A stretch of DNA of 64,000 nt from Streptomyces noursei (GTDB lineage Bacteria > Actinomycetota > Actinomycetes > Streptomycetales > Streptomycetaceae). The stretch spans positions 7,564,001-7,628,000 of the forward strand of contig NZ_CP070326.1 of NCBI RefSeq assembly GCF_016917755.1. The letters are read 5' to 3'. Of this stretch, positions 51,266 through 59,182 are shown one piece after another; position 1 is the stretch's first letter, and each line of letters opens with the position of its first letter. The notes below the pieces were generated by a model. It searched no databases. It saw only the letters and a program-made list of their open reading frames with translations, and had not been told where the DNA came from. The position numbers and the translations under genes were made by a program.

Positions 51266-52615
51266 ATGGCACAGAACAACGCGACGAAAGCGTCGGACGG
51301 GGCCGGGAAACGGCACGCGGGAGTGCGGCAGGTCTGGCGCGAGTCCCCCACAGCGGTGAAGTCCCTGCTCGCCGGCACCATGATCAACCGGCTGGGCGGC
51401 TTCGTGCAGGTCTTCATGGTGCTGTACCTGACCCATCGTGGCTTCTCCGACACCCAGGCAGGTGCGGCGCTCGGTGTGTACGGCGGAGGAGCTGTGCTCG
51501 GGACGCTGGTCGGGGGCTGGATGTCCGACAAGCTCGGACCGCGGCTGACGATCGTGTCCACCCTGCTGGGGTCGGCCGTGCTGCTCCCCTGCGTCCTCTA
51601 TCTGGACAACTACTGGGCCATCCTCGCGGTCATCGGCGTCAGCGGTGCGGCCAGCATGGCCTATCAGCCCGCCTCCACCAGCGTGATCAGCGACCTCACG
51701 CCGACCGAGCGGCACGTCATGATCTTCGCCATGGGCCGGCTGGCGATCAACCTCGGCACGACGGCCGCGCCCCTGCTGGGCGCCGCGCTGGTCAAGGTCT
51801 CCTGGGACTTCCTGTTCTGGGGCGAGGCACTGGCCGTGGTGATCTTCTCCGCGGTCGCCGCGACCACCCTGCCGCACCGTGCCGCACCGGACACGACCGG
51901 GCCGGCGGACGACGGCGCGGGGGACGGCGGGGACGCGCCCAAAGCCTCGTATCTGTCGGTCCTGGCCGACCGCCGCTATCTGCTGTTCCTGCTGGCGATG
52001 TTCGTCAGCTCCGTCATCTACATCCAGCACATCTCGGCTCTGCCGCTGACCGTGCAGCACCTGAACATGGGCGTCGAGGTCTACGCCGCGATGATCGCGC
52101 TGAACGGCCTTCTCGTCATCGCCTGTGAACTCCTCGTCGCCAAGGTGGTGCAGCGCTGGAAGATCCGCACCGCCGTGATCACCGGTGTGCTGCTGACCGG
52201 CGTCGGCATGAGCATGTACGCGCTGCCCTGGGGCGTGGCCGCACTCGTGATCGCCACCCTCGTCTGGTCGCTCGGCGAAATCATCGGCTATCCGTCCCTG
52301 TTCTTCGCCTACCCCGCGCAGGCGGGCCCGCCCGGACTGCGCGGACGCTATCTGGGGGCCTCGAACGCGCTGTACGGACTCGGCAGCGCGATCGGCCCGT
52401 TCTTCGGAGTGATGATCTGGAACCGCTTCCAGGAAGGGCTCTGGATCGGCTGCGGAATCGTGGGGACGATCGCCGCTGCCGCCGCATGGGGCGGGGTGCG
52501 TCCGCCGGCCGACGCGGCGGACAAGGACAGGAACAGCGACAAGGGGGGCGAGGACAAGAGGGGCGAGACCGGCGATACCGAAACGGCCGATGCGGAGATC
52601 CGTACGGGAACTTAG
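51266..52615 (+). CDS. MFS exporter of the peptide-linked locus
   Basis: 449 aa from ATG 51266; GTG 51128 has a stronger Shine-Dalgarno and would add a Cys-rich 46-residue start (CGHCCARRSF). About eleven to twelve TM segments are visible, with the MFS loop GGWMSDKLGPRLTIV after TM2. The C-terminal ~45 residues are highly charged (Asp/Lys/Glu) and cytoplasmic. It is followed after 73 bp by the ATP-grasp gene on the same strand. Likely exporter of, and self-protection against, the locus product. Confidence 0.88.
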   Translation: MAQNNATKASDGAGKRHAGVRQVWRESPTAVKSLLAGTMINRLGGFVQVFMVLYLTHRGFSDTQAGAALGVYGGGAVLGTLVGGWMSDKLGPRLTIVSTLLGSAVLLPCVLYLDNYWAILAVIGVSGAASMAYQPASTSVISDLTPTERHVMIFAMGRLAINLGTTAAPLLGAALVKVSWDFLFWGEALAVVIFSAVAATTLPHRAAPDTTGPADDGAGDGGDAPKASYLSVLADRRYLLFLLAMFVSSVIYIQHISALPLTVQHLNMGVEVYAAMIALNGLLVIACELLVAKVVQRWKIRTAVITGVLLTGVGMSMYALPWGVAALVIATLVWSLGEIIGYPSLFFAYPAQAGPPGLRGRYLGASNALYGLGSAIGPFFGVMIWNRFQEGLWIGCGIVGTIAAAAAWGGVRPPADAADKDRNSDKGGEDKRGETGDTETADAEIRTGT

Positions 52616-52688
52616 GACAGGCGCCGTATCCGCACCAACGGAAGACCGCGCAAGCAGCGGGAACAATCGCAGAAGGGGAAGCAATTAG

Positions 52689-53942
52689 ATGCCACGCCAC
52701 GTAGTCCTGGTCGACCCCTATTCCGAGGCCGCCGAGTACGCCAACGCCTTTCGGGCGCGGGGGATCGAACCGGTGGCCGTGCTCAGCACACCGGCACCTC
52801 TGAAATCGTATCTGCACGGCTGGAAGCCGGAGGCGTTCTACTCGACGCACTTCTACGACGGCGACTTCGCAAAGCTCGCCGGCATCGTGCGCGGCTACGA
52901 TCCGGTCGCTGTCGTCCCCGGCAACGAGTGCGCGGTCAGGCTCGTGGACGCGCTGATCGAAGAACTGGCGCCCGGAACGGGGAACGTACCCGAGCTTTCC
53001 GCGGCACGCCGTGACAAGTGGCCCATGGCCCAGGCCGTGGCGAGCGCGGGTGTTCCGCACCTTCGCACGTTCGCCACCGCGAGCGAGGAGGAGGCCGCCG
53101 ACTGGTTGCGCCAGAACGGCCTGGAGGGACGGGCACTGGTGCTCAAGCCCCGGTGCAGCGGTGGGACCGACGGGGTGCACAAGGTGGAGGCCGGCGAGGA
53201 CTGGCGGCCCTCCTTCCGGCGGCTGCTGGGCTCCATCAACATGTTCGACCTGACCAACGACAGCATTCTGATACAGGAGTTCGCCTCGGGAACCGAGTTC
53301 GTCGTGGACACCTACTCCGTCGACGGCCAGATGGGGTTGGTGGCGGTGGTCCAGTACAGCAAGTCGGCCAGGGGGAACCGCATCGGGGTGTACGACGCGG
53401 AGGACTACCTGCTGCCCAACGATCCGCTGGTCGGCGTTCTGGAGTCCTACACGCGCCAGGTCGCCGATGCGGTCGGCATCCGTACGGGATGCACCCACAC
53501 CGAGATCATGCTGACCGACGACGGTCCCCGGCTGATCGAGATCGCGGCGCGCCTGGACGGTGGCTGTGCGCAGCAGGCCGCGCGGCTCGCGACCGGAGAC
53601 TCTCAGATCGACCGCACCGTGCGGCACCATCTGGACTCCGCCTTCACCCCCGGGTTCGAGATCGTGCAGCCCACCCGGGTGGTGTGGCTCTCCGCCGCGA
53701 ACAGCGGCGCCATGAGCAATGCGGAGGTGCTCGACGCGGCGCGTGAGCTGTCCTCGTTCCAGAAGTTGTCCTGCCGCTACCCCAACGGCTCCCGGGTGCC
53801 CAAGACCGAAGACCTCTTCACCACGCTCGGCTGGGTGCTGCTCTCCACCCCCGACCAGGACGTCCTCGACCAGGACACCAAGCGGGTGCGGGAGATCGAG
53901 GCCAAGGTGGTGATCGATCCGCGCGGTCGGGCCGGACAGTGA
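52689..53942 (+). CDS. ATP-grasp ligase
   Basis: 417 aa from ATG 52689. The N-terminal pre-ATP-grasp part (VVLVDPYSEAAEYANAFRAR, AVVPGNECAVRLVDALIEEL) and the block AARRDKWPMAQAVASAGVPH match the L-amino-acid ligase/carnosine-synthase-like branch. The central ATP-grasp contains LVLKPRCSGGTDGVHKV and the metal-binding HTEIMLTDDGPRLIEIAARL. It should form an amide bond through an acyl-phosphate, joining an amino acid to another amino acid or to a peptide C-terminus. It stops just before a terminator shared with the convergent M14-like gene. Confidence 0.9.
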   Translation: MPRHVVLVDPYSEAAEYANAFRARGIEPVAVLSTPAPLKSYLHGWKPEAFYSTHFYDGDFAKLAGIVRGYDPVAVVPGNECAVRLVDALIEELAPGTGNVPELSAARRDKWPMAQAVASAGVPHLRTFATASEEEAADWLRQNGLEGRALVLKPRCSGGTDGVHKVEAGEDWRPSFRRLLGSINMFDLTNDSILIQEFASGTEFVVDTYSVDGQMGLVAVVQYSKSARGNRIGVYDAEDYLLPNDPLVGVLESYTRQVADAVGIRTGCTHTEIMLTDDGPRLIEIAARLDGGCAQQAARLATGDSQIDRTVRHHLDSAFTPGFEIVQPTRVVWLSAANSGAMSNAEVLDAARELSSFQKLSCRYPNGSRVPKTEDLFTTLGWVLLSTPDQDVLDQDTKRVREIEAKVVIDPRGRAGQ

Positions 53943-53950
53943 CACGGCCG

Positions 53951-53996
53951 ACGGCCCGGTCAGATCGGGGCAGTCCCCCCGACCTGACCGGGCCGT
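53951..53996. terminator. Bidirectional terminator hairpin
   Basis: Twenty-base arms starting ACGGCCCGG (53951-53970) and ending GGGCCGT (53977-53996) pair at 19 of 20 positions around a 6-nt loop. It separates the convergent ATP-grasp and M14-like genes. Confidence 0.85.
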
Positions 53997-54008
53997 CCGG
54001 TCGGCGCT

Positions 54009-55112
54009 CTACTTCTCGTCCGCGAGCCCGACGAGGGCCTGGTCGAAGACCTCCCGCGCCCGCCGGAACACCCGCCCGCGCCAGTCGGCGTCATCGGGGC
54101 GGAACGCGTCGCGGATCAGCCGCTTGAGGTCCGAGCGCACGGCGTCGGCCGGTGCATGGTGCCGGTGCAGCCAGGCGTCGGCGCACAGCGCCAGCAACAC
54201 CTGGGGCCCCGGCTGGGTTCCGAACTCCAAGGTGATCGCGGTCAGTCGGCTGTCCGCGCCGAGGCCGGCCGCCACGGCGGTCGCCGTGTTGCCGACGATC
54301 GGGGTGGAGGAGGAAGTGCCCTGTTCCGAGGCGGTGAGCGCCTCGCCGTACCAGCGCCGGGCCCGCTGGTGGGCGTCCGCGTCGCGACCGCCGCGGAAGA
54401 TGGGTTCGCCGACACCGCGTGCGCCGAGCCCGGTGTGCAAGTCGATGTAGCCGACGTGGGCCGCGCCGGCCATCTGCTCGGCCACCACCGTCTCGAACAC
54501 CCGCCGGGACCAGGTCGGCGCCTGCCCGCCGTAGAACAGGCCGTCGGGGTGGCGGTACTGGCCCCGGGTCACGGCCTCCTGGAGGCGCTGCGGGCCGAGC
54601 CGGTCGCGCAGCGCGGTGAGGTCGGCGACCAACTCGTCGGGGGCGAACCCGCCGCCCCCGGGCGGCACCAGCGTGTCGTGCACGGCGTCGTAGGCGTCGT
54701 TGTGCGGTGGGGCGTCGTGGTCGACGAAGTTGCGGTTGAGGTCGACGTTGTCCTCGTTGACGCGCCGCAGATAGGCGAAGCCGTACGGGTTGAGGCCGTG
54801 CACCAGCAGCACGCCGGTCGTGGGCCCCGCGGCGGCCTTCGCGACGCCTTCCCGCAGCAGGATCCGGGTCTGGCAGGCCGACCCGCAAAAGCCCTCGATG
54901 CCGTGTGTCCCGGACACCGTCACCAGCAGCTTCACCGGGTCGGCCGGCCCCAGATAGGCGGTGTCGACGCCGAGTTCGCCGCCGTCGGGCCCGCGGTGGC
55001 CGGGCAGGACGAAGGTCCTCAGGCGTGCGCCCGCCTCCTGTGCCGCTCCCAGGAAGTCCGCGCGTGCCCGGGAGTAGTCGAGGGGGAAGTCGAGGGGGGT
55101 CTCGTCTGACAT
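54009..55112 (-). CDS. DUF2817/M14-like zinc hydrolase
   Basis: 367 aa from ATG 55112, with CGAGG upstream. The zinc and substrate motifs of the M14/aspartoacylase-like fold are visible: VTVSGTHGIEGFCGS (His, Glu), NVDLNRNFVDHD (Arg/Asn substrate contacts), GYIDLHTGLGARG (His) and TLEFGTQPG (catalytic Glu). DUF2817 proteins are predicted carboxypeptidases or amidohydrolases. In this locus it could cleave an amino acid or modified residue from a peptide carrier or trim the precursor. A hairpin separates it from the upstream operon genes, so its level may differ. Confidence 0.87.
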   Translation of the reverse strand: MSDETPLDFPLDYSRARADFLGAAQEAGARLRTFVLPGHRGPDGGELGVDTAYLGPADPVKLLVTVSGTHGIEGFCGSACQTRILLREGVAKAAAGPTTGVLLVHGLNPYGFAYLRRVNEDNVDLNRNFVDHDAPPHNDAYDAVHDTLVPPGGGGFAPDELVADLTALRDRLGPQRLQEAVTRGQYRHPDGLFYGGQAPTWSRRVFETVVAEQMAGAAHVGYIDLHTGLGARGVGEPIFRGGRDADAHQRARRWYGEALTASEQGTSSSTPIVGNTATAVAAGLGADSRLTAITLEFGTQPGPQVLLALCADAWLHRHHAPADAVRSDLKRLIRDAFRPDDADWRGRVFRRAREVFDQALVGLADEK

Positions 55113-55128
55113 GCTGCCTCGCGTTCCT

Positions 55129-55160
55129 GGAGTTCCTGGTGGATGGAGTTCCTGGTGGAT
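55129..55160. repeat. Perfect 16-bp tandem duplication
   Basis: GGAGTTCCTGGTGGAT occurs twice back to back, 17-48 bp upstream of the M14-like start codon, with a further partial copy (GTTCCTGG) before it. A replication-slippage duplication in the leader. Confidence 0.85.
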
Positions 55161-55166
55161 GGGGAC

Positions 55167-55214
55167 GGCCGACGGGCCCGGAGCCCCGTAGGGGGGCGCC
55201 GGGCCCGGTCGGCC
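55167..55214. terminator. Hairpin between the GNAT-like and M14-like genes
   Basis: GGCCGACGGGCCCGG (55167-55181) pairs with CCGGGCCCGGTCGGCC (55199-55214) with one bulged base. This gives a 15-bp stem in the 111-bp intergenic space, likely a terminator or attenuator for the minus-strand operon. Confidence 0.6.
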
Positions 55215-55223
55215 GAGTGGGGC

Positions 55224-55991
55224 TCAGTGCTGCGCGGAGGGCAGCGGCACCCCGAGGGCCGTGAGGATTGCGTGCGCCCCCGCCTGTGTGGGCACATGCA
55301 GCAGGCACAGCACCCGGTCGCCCGGCTCCGTGTGCTCGGCGAAGTACCGGTTGGCATCGGGCACATGGCTCAGCGGCCGCTCCCGGTACAGGTCGAGCGG
55401 GCGGCCGATGCCGGGAACGACTCCGCGAGCCGGGTCGAAGGCCGCTCCGGGTGCGAGCGCCTCGGCCACCTCGGCCGCCAGGACCGCCTGGCTGTCGTCC
55501 TTGCCCGCGAGGTCCGGGTACATGCTGATGTCCGGATGACCGCTGAACGCCGACATCGCGCAGTGCACCACGGGGTTGTAGGTCTTGAGCGCGATCACCT
55601 CGGGGAACGGCCGGCCGTCGGCGAGCAGCCGGGCGAAGTGCGCCGCCCAGCTCTCCTTGAAGACCGCGCCGTTGCGGTACGCGTCGCCCACGAACTGGAT
55701 CATGATGTGCAGACAGGTCCGCCCCGACGGCAGCTCCGCCCACCGCGAGGTGAGCAGCGCGACAACCCGGTCGCGCTCCCGGTCCACCCCGACGACGACG
55801 TAGTCGGCCTGGGTCAGCATGTCGCGGCGGAGCGTGAAGAGCTGGCGGGTGCGCAGCCCCGGCATGGCGAGGACCAGGCCGTCCACGATCCGCTTCTCGG
55901 TCTCGGTCGGCAGGTCCCGGCCGGGCGGCAGGGTCAGTATCTCCACTCCCCGCCGCCCGTCCGGCCGCATGGCACGGTCGTCGTCAGCCAC
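55224..55991 (-). CDS. Unassigned protein with GNAT-like features
   Basis: 255 aa from GTG 55991, 12 bp after the diiron-oxidase stop. I do not recognise the family with certainty. The central part alternates strands and helices in GNAT order: ADYVVVGVDRERDRVVALLT (antiparallel pair), then CLHIMIQFVGDAYRNGAVFK as the strand plus acyl-CoA loop, then EVIALKTYNPVVHCAMSAFS resembling the beta5-alpha4 NPxVxxA region. An acyltransferase acting on the peptide or amino-acid intermediate is a reasonable guess, not more. It is tightly linked to the oxidase and M29-like genes. Confidence 0.7.
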   Translation of the reverse strand: MADDDRAMRPDGRRGVEILTLPPGRDLPTETEKRIVDGLVLAMPGLRTRQLFTLRRDMLTQADYVVVGVDRERDRVVALLTSRWAELPSGRTCLHIMIQFVGDAYRNGAVFKESWAAHFARLLADGRPFPEVIALKTYNPVVHCAMSAFSGHPDISMYPDLAGKDDSQAVLAAEVAEALAPGAAFDPARGVVPGIGRPLDLYRERPLSHVPDANRYFAEHTEPGDRVLCLLHVPTQAGAHAILTALGVPLPSAQH

Positions 55992-56003
55992 CGCCGTCCC
56001 CGC

Positions 56004-56732
56004 TCAGACGTCGGCCGCGGTGGGCAGCGGGATCTGTGCGTCGCTCTTGCCGATCACGGTGAGCTGGTGCAGCTCCACGAAGTACAGCTTCCACAGCCAG
56101 TAGATGTGGTTGAGGTGCTCGATGACCTTCTGCTCGTCGGCCTCCGACTTGATGAGCGTGGACAGCACCCGCCACACGAAGTCGTCGTGGTCGTCGTCGA
56201 GGTCGGTGTTGACGTGGGCACGGGCGCCCTTGACGTTCTCCTCGCCGAGCACCGTGCCCAGGTTGTCCAGCCACTCGGGCTGGGTGCGGGTGGTGACGTA
56301 CTCCACGAAGTACACGCTGGTGATCAGCGCCAGCGGGCTGTCCTCGAACTCCATGCCGAACTGGAGGTATCCGGTGAGCAGCTTGGTGGAGAGCAGCGGT
56401 TCGGTGGAGTAGATCTGGTCCTTGGTGACCCCGACCTTGGCGAGGTCGGCGGCGAACAGCCGGTCGTGCAGCATCTCGTCGTCGGTGTAGTGCGCCCACG
56501 CCTTGGCCTGCACCGGGTCCACCTTGGTGAAGTACTTGATGGCCAGCGCGTCCACGGTCCGCTTGCGGCGCAGCCGCAGGATCGTCTCGATGTTGTGGCG
56601 CTTGTAGTAGTCGAGGTTCAGCTCGGCGGAGTTCTTCTGGTGCTGGGCGAACGGGACCGTCTCGTAGAAGTCCTTGATGAAGGTGTCGAGGACCGCGTCG
56701 ACCTTCTTGCGCAGTTCGGGGTTGGTCGTCAT
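56004..56732 (-). CDS. Heme-oxygenase-like diiron oxidase (HDO family)
   Basis: 242 aa from ATG 56732, 10 bp after AAGGAGG; ATG 56741 overlaps the Shine-Dalgarno. The sequence is all-helical with metal-ligand-rich helices: HYTDDEMLHDRLFAADL, FGMEFEDSPLALITSVYFVE and HVNTDLDDDHDDFVW, the last being the H-x3-D-x4-H arrangement seen in HDO enzymes. Relatives such as UndA, BesC, SznF, PolF and CADD use a non-haem diiron centre and oxygen for desaturation, C-C cleavage or N-oxygenation. It lies 21 bp from the M29-like A gene and is a prime candidate for the key chemical step. Confidence 0.82.
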   Translation of the reverse strand: MTTNPELRKKVDAVLDTFIKDFYETVPFAQHQKNSAELNLDYYKRHNIETILRLRRKRTVDALAIKYFTKVDPVQAKAWAHYTDDEMLHDRLFAADLAKVGVTKDQIYSTEPLLSTKLLTGYLQFGMEFEDSPLALITSVYFVEYVTTRTQPEWLDNLGTVLGEENVKGARAHVNTDLDDDHDDFVWRVLSTLIKSEADEQKVIEHLNHIYWLWKLYFVELHQLTVIGKSDAQIPLPTAADV

Positions 56733-56753
56733 GGCGTGCATTCCTCCTTGGGG

Positions 56754-57842
56754 TCAGTGGCAGCCGCAGCCGGCGCTGGAGACGCGCTGCATCCGGCCGC
56801 GGCGCATCGCCTTGCGGGCGCCGAGCACGGCGGTCCCGTCCGATGTCAGCAGCGAGCTGCGGGGGCAGAGGAAGGCCAGGGCGAAGCGCGTCGCCGGAGT
56901 GACGCCCAGTCCGAGGTTCACGACGCCGCCGGTCGCGCCGTACACCTCGTTGGGGCCGCAGTTCGCCGGAATGACCTCCGTGGTGGTGTTGATCCCGAAC
57001 CCGAGTTCCCAGATGACGCGGTAGCGCGGGTCGTCGGTGAGGAGCTTTTCCAGCTCCGCGGCGGCCGGTGTCGCCGCCGTCGTCTGTGGGGTGACGCCCT
57101 CGATGCTGCCGGCGGTGATGTGCAGCGTCACGGGGTTGGCGACGAGCGGCGAGAGCGCTTCGAACAGCCGCTGCTGTTCGGCGCCGTCGGCCGGGTCCTC
57201 GTGGCGGTGGACGATGGGCCATCCGCGCAGGGTCAGGTCCCCGTTGAGGCCGAGCAGTCTGGCGTCCGGTGCGAAGGTGGTGATCTCCGCGGCGGTGACG
57301 CTCAGCTTCCCCGGCGGGAAGATCTGCTGGTCGCCCGCTTCCAGGAGGCCCGCCTGCTGGTTCCAGACACACTCGCCGAGTCCGTGGTCGAACTCGGCCT
57401 CGGTGCCGGAGGTGTCGTCAACGATCGTGAGCCGGGCACTGGCCCCCACCAGGTCGAAGAACTCCTCGGCCGTCCGCGCGTGTTGGCGGGCGTCGGAGCG
57501 GGCGGCGGTGCGCAGGAAGTAGCGGATGTGCTCATCGGTCAGCGGCGTGGATCCGGCCGGCAGCACGGCCAGCTTGCGCCCGCCCAGCTCCTGCTCGGTC
57601 GGCGAGTCGAGGAACCGCCCGGGGCAGACCGCCAGCACGTGCGCGTCCGCGGGAACGCTCCGCGCGATCAGCTCGCCCAGGCGCGCGCCGGGCGGGAGCT
57701 TCAGGTGGAGCACGCGGGAGCACCCGTCTCCGGGAACCAGTGAAAGCGGCTCGCGGTACTGTTCGCTCGTGATCAGGCAGAATGTCTCGGCCGGCTCGCC
57801 GAACTGACCGAAGTCGCTTGTCGTGAATTCCAGCGGTGACAC
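56754..57842 (-). CDS. M29-aminopeptidase-like protein A, metal ligands lost
   Basis: 362 aa from GTG 57842, with GGGAG 7 bp upstream; the frame opens at GTG 57878 inside a hairpin. It is a paralogue of protein B (58039-59109): both share FGQFGEP/FSQFGEP, FCLIT, WNQQAG...GDQQI and NEVYG. Relative to M29 metallopeptidases the ligands are mostly gone: Glu to Lys179 (PPGKLSV), His to Asn309 (VVNLGLG), and His-x-Asp to Ala321-x-Ala323; only Glu279 remains. It ends with a Cys-rich SSAGCGCH tail. Likely a non-catalytic partner, perhaps binding the peptide. It is the first gene after the peptide hairpin. Confidence 0.8.
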   Translation of the reverse strand: MSPLEFTTSDFGQFGEPAETFCLITSEQYREPLSLVPGDGCSRVLHLKLPPGARLGELIARSVPADAHVLAVCPGRFLDSPTEQELGGRKLAVLPAGSTPLTDEHIRYFLRTAARSDARQHARTAEEFFDLVGASARLTIVDDTSGTEAEFDHGLGECVWNQQAGLLEAGDQQIFPPGKLSVTAAEITTFAPDARLLGLNGDLTLRGWPIVHRHEDPADGAEQQRLFEALSPLVANPVTLHITAGSIEGVTPQTTAATPAAAELEKLLTDDPRYRVIWELGFGINTTTEVIPANCGPNEVYGATGGVVNLGLGVTPATRFALAFLCPRSSLLTSDGTAVLGARKAMRRGRMQRVSSAGCGCH

Positions 57843-57873
57843 GGACGCACTCCCTAGAAAAGACAATGAGAAC

Positions 57874-57908
57874 CCCACGGCGGGGCATGTTTCATGCCCC
57901 GCCGTGGG
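57874..57908 (-). terminator. Strong hairpin directly after the 18-aa peptide gene
   Basis: A perfect 16-bp stem (arms 57874-57889 and 57893-57908, CCCACGG at its base) with a 3-nt loop begins 7 bases after the peptide stop. A moderately U-rich run follows on the minus strand. As in many RiPP operons it could terminate most transcripts after the precursor, giving excess peptide over enzymes. An attenuation role is also possible. Confidence 0.85.
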
Positions 57909-57915
57909 TCGGTAC

Positions 57916-57972
57916 TCAGCCCAGGAGCGTGCCCAGGTAGTTGCGGTTCTTCTGCACCTTGATCTTCTTCAT
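57916..57972 (-). CDS. 18-residue precursor or carrier peptide
   Basis: ATG 57972 to TGA 57916 encodes MKKIKVQKNRNYLGTLLG. AGGAGGTGA, essentially a full anti-16S match, lies 5 bp upstream within an A-rich leader, which is among the best ribosome-binding sites in the window. The N-terminal half is basic (K2, K3, K5, K8, R10); the C-terminal half NYLGTLLG is neutral and ends in Gly. The gene sits between two M29-peptidase-like paralogues and is followed by a strong hairpin, the classic layout of a RiPP precursor. Alternatives are a carrier peptide whose C-terminal Gly is extended by the ATP-grasp ligase, or an attenuator leader peptide. Confidence 0.72.
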   Translation of the reverse strand: MKKIKVQKNRNYLGTLLG

Positions 57973-58038
57973 GGCAGTCACCTCCTGTTTGTTTTGTTTT
58001 CTTGCGTTCACCCCGACGGTTCGGGCGGTCGTTACCCG

Positions 58039-59109
58039 CTAGGTAGCGGGAACGACCCGCTCGACGGTGGGGTGGTCCGGGTTGCCGATCACCGGGGCTC
58101 CATTACTGGTCAGCACGCGGGTGTCGGGCACGATGATGTCCAGGTGGTATTGGGTGTACGGAGTGAGCCCGAGGCCGAAGTGCAGGCAGCCTTCCGTACC
58201 GCCGTACACCTCGTTCATGGCGTGGTTCCCGGGCAGGATGTCGTGCGTGACGTTGAGGGCGTGGCCGATCTCCCACACGATCCGATAGCGGGAGTCCACG
58301 GCGAACATCTGCTCCAGCATCGCCACCGCCGGCGCCGCTGCGGCGTCCAGCGCCTCCAGGTGCGTGATCCTGCCGTCCTCGACGGTGGCCTTGATGGCAC
58401 CCTCGCGCATCGCCCAGAGCTGGGCGTGGATGCGGGCCTGGTCGGTCCGTGAGAAGGAGGGCGTGCCGTTGTGCAGGATCGGGTACCCGCGCAGCGTGAT
58501 CTCGCCCTCCAGGGGCAGCTTCAGGGCCTCGTCGAACTCCCTGATCTCGACCGGCAACACGCTGATCTCACCGGACGGGACGATCTGCTGGTCGCCCCAG
58601 TCCAGCGGTCCGGCCTGCTGGTTCCACACCAGGCCCTCGCGCAGGTGGTCGAGGGTGGCGCGGGTGCCGTGCACCGGGTCCGCGTACACCAAGTGCTCAG
58701 AGTCCTCGGCCAGTTCGAAGAACGTGTCGCAGAACGCCGCCTGGTCGGCCGCCGATGTCCGCTCCATCACACCGAGGAAGTGCCGGATCTCGTCGAGGCC
58801 GGTGGGCGTCGAGTTGCACGCCATGCCCATGATCTTGCGCTGCCCCACCAGATCGGGATCCGGTGATTCGAAGAACCTGTGGGGAGACACCACCAGCACG
58901 TGCGCGGGTTCCGGGATCTTCTTGTCGAGGATTTCCGCGAAGTCGTCTCCCCGGTCCATCGTGATGGTGAGGAACTCCCGGTAGGGAGCCGTCTCGACGA
59001 CTTCGATCTGGTCGACCAACTCAGAATTCGTGATCAGGCAGAAGCTGCTTCCGGTGGGTTCACCGAACTGGCTGAAACGGCCAGGATCAATTGTTATCTG
59101 TGCGGACAC
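58039..59109 (-). CDS. M29-aminopeptidase-like protein B, metal site intact
   Basis: 356 aa from GTG 59109, with GGGAG 5 bp upstream, matching the start of paralogue A; ATG 59124 and 59154 are alternatives. All M29 (thermophilic aminopeptidase AmpT/AmpS) metal ligands can be placed: Glu181 (PSGEISV), Glu280 (VWEIGHALN), His310 (CLHFGLG), His322 and Asp324 (YHLDIIV), with Tyr318 near the expected Tyr. It may remove leader residues, or act as a metal-dependent dioxygenase-like enzyme as in the related NicX family. First gene of the peptide operon, 66 bp before the peptide ATG. A 7-bp hairpin (58035-58050) overlaps its stop. Confidence 0.82.
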   Translation of the reverse strand: MSAQITIDPGRFSQFGEPTGSSFCLITNSELVDQIEVVETAPYREFLTITMDRGDDFAEILDKKIPEPAHVLVVSPHRFFESPDPDLVGQRKIMGMACNSTPTGLDEIRHFLGVMERTSAADQAAFCDTFFELAEDSEHLVYADPVHGTRATLDHLREGLVWNQQAGPLDWGDQQIVPSGEISVLPVEIREFDEALKLPLEGEITLRGYPILHNGTPSFSRTDQARIHAQLWAMREGAIKATVEDGRITHLEALDAAAAPAVAMLEQMFAVDSRYRIVWEIGHALNVTHDILPGNHAMNEVYGGTEGCLHFGLGLTPYTQYHLDIIVPDTRVLTSNGAPVIGNPDHPTVERVVPAT

Positions 59110-59182
59110 GATCACTCCCGTCATGGCCTCTGCATATTTCCTCGACGTGGTCATTACTTTGGCCGACCGCAGAGTCGTTCCG

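Noticed and set aside
57916..57972. The 18-aa ORF read purely as a chance ORF
   Set aside because: The nearly perfect RBS, its position between cluster genes and the hairpin directly behind it make chance unlikely. An attenuator leader peptide remains a live alternative and is stated as such.
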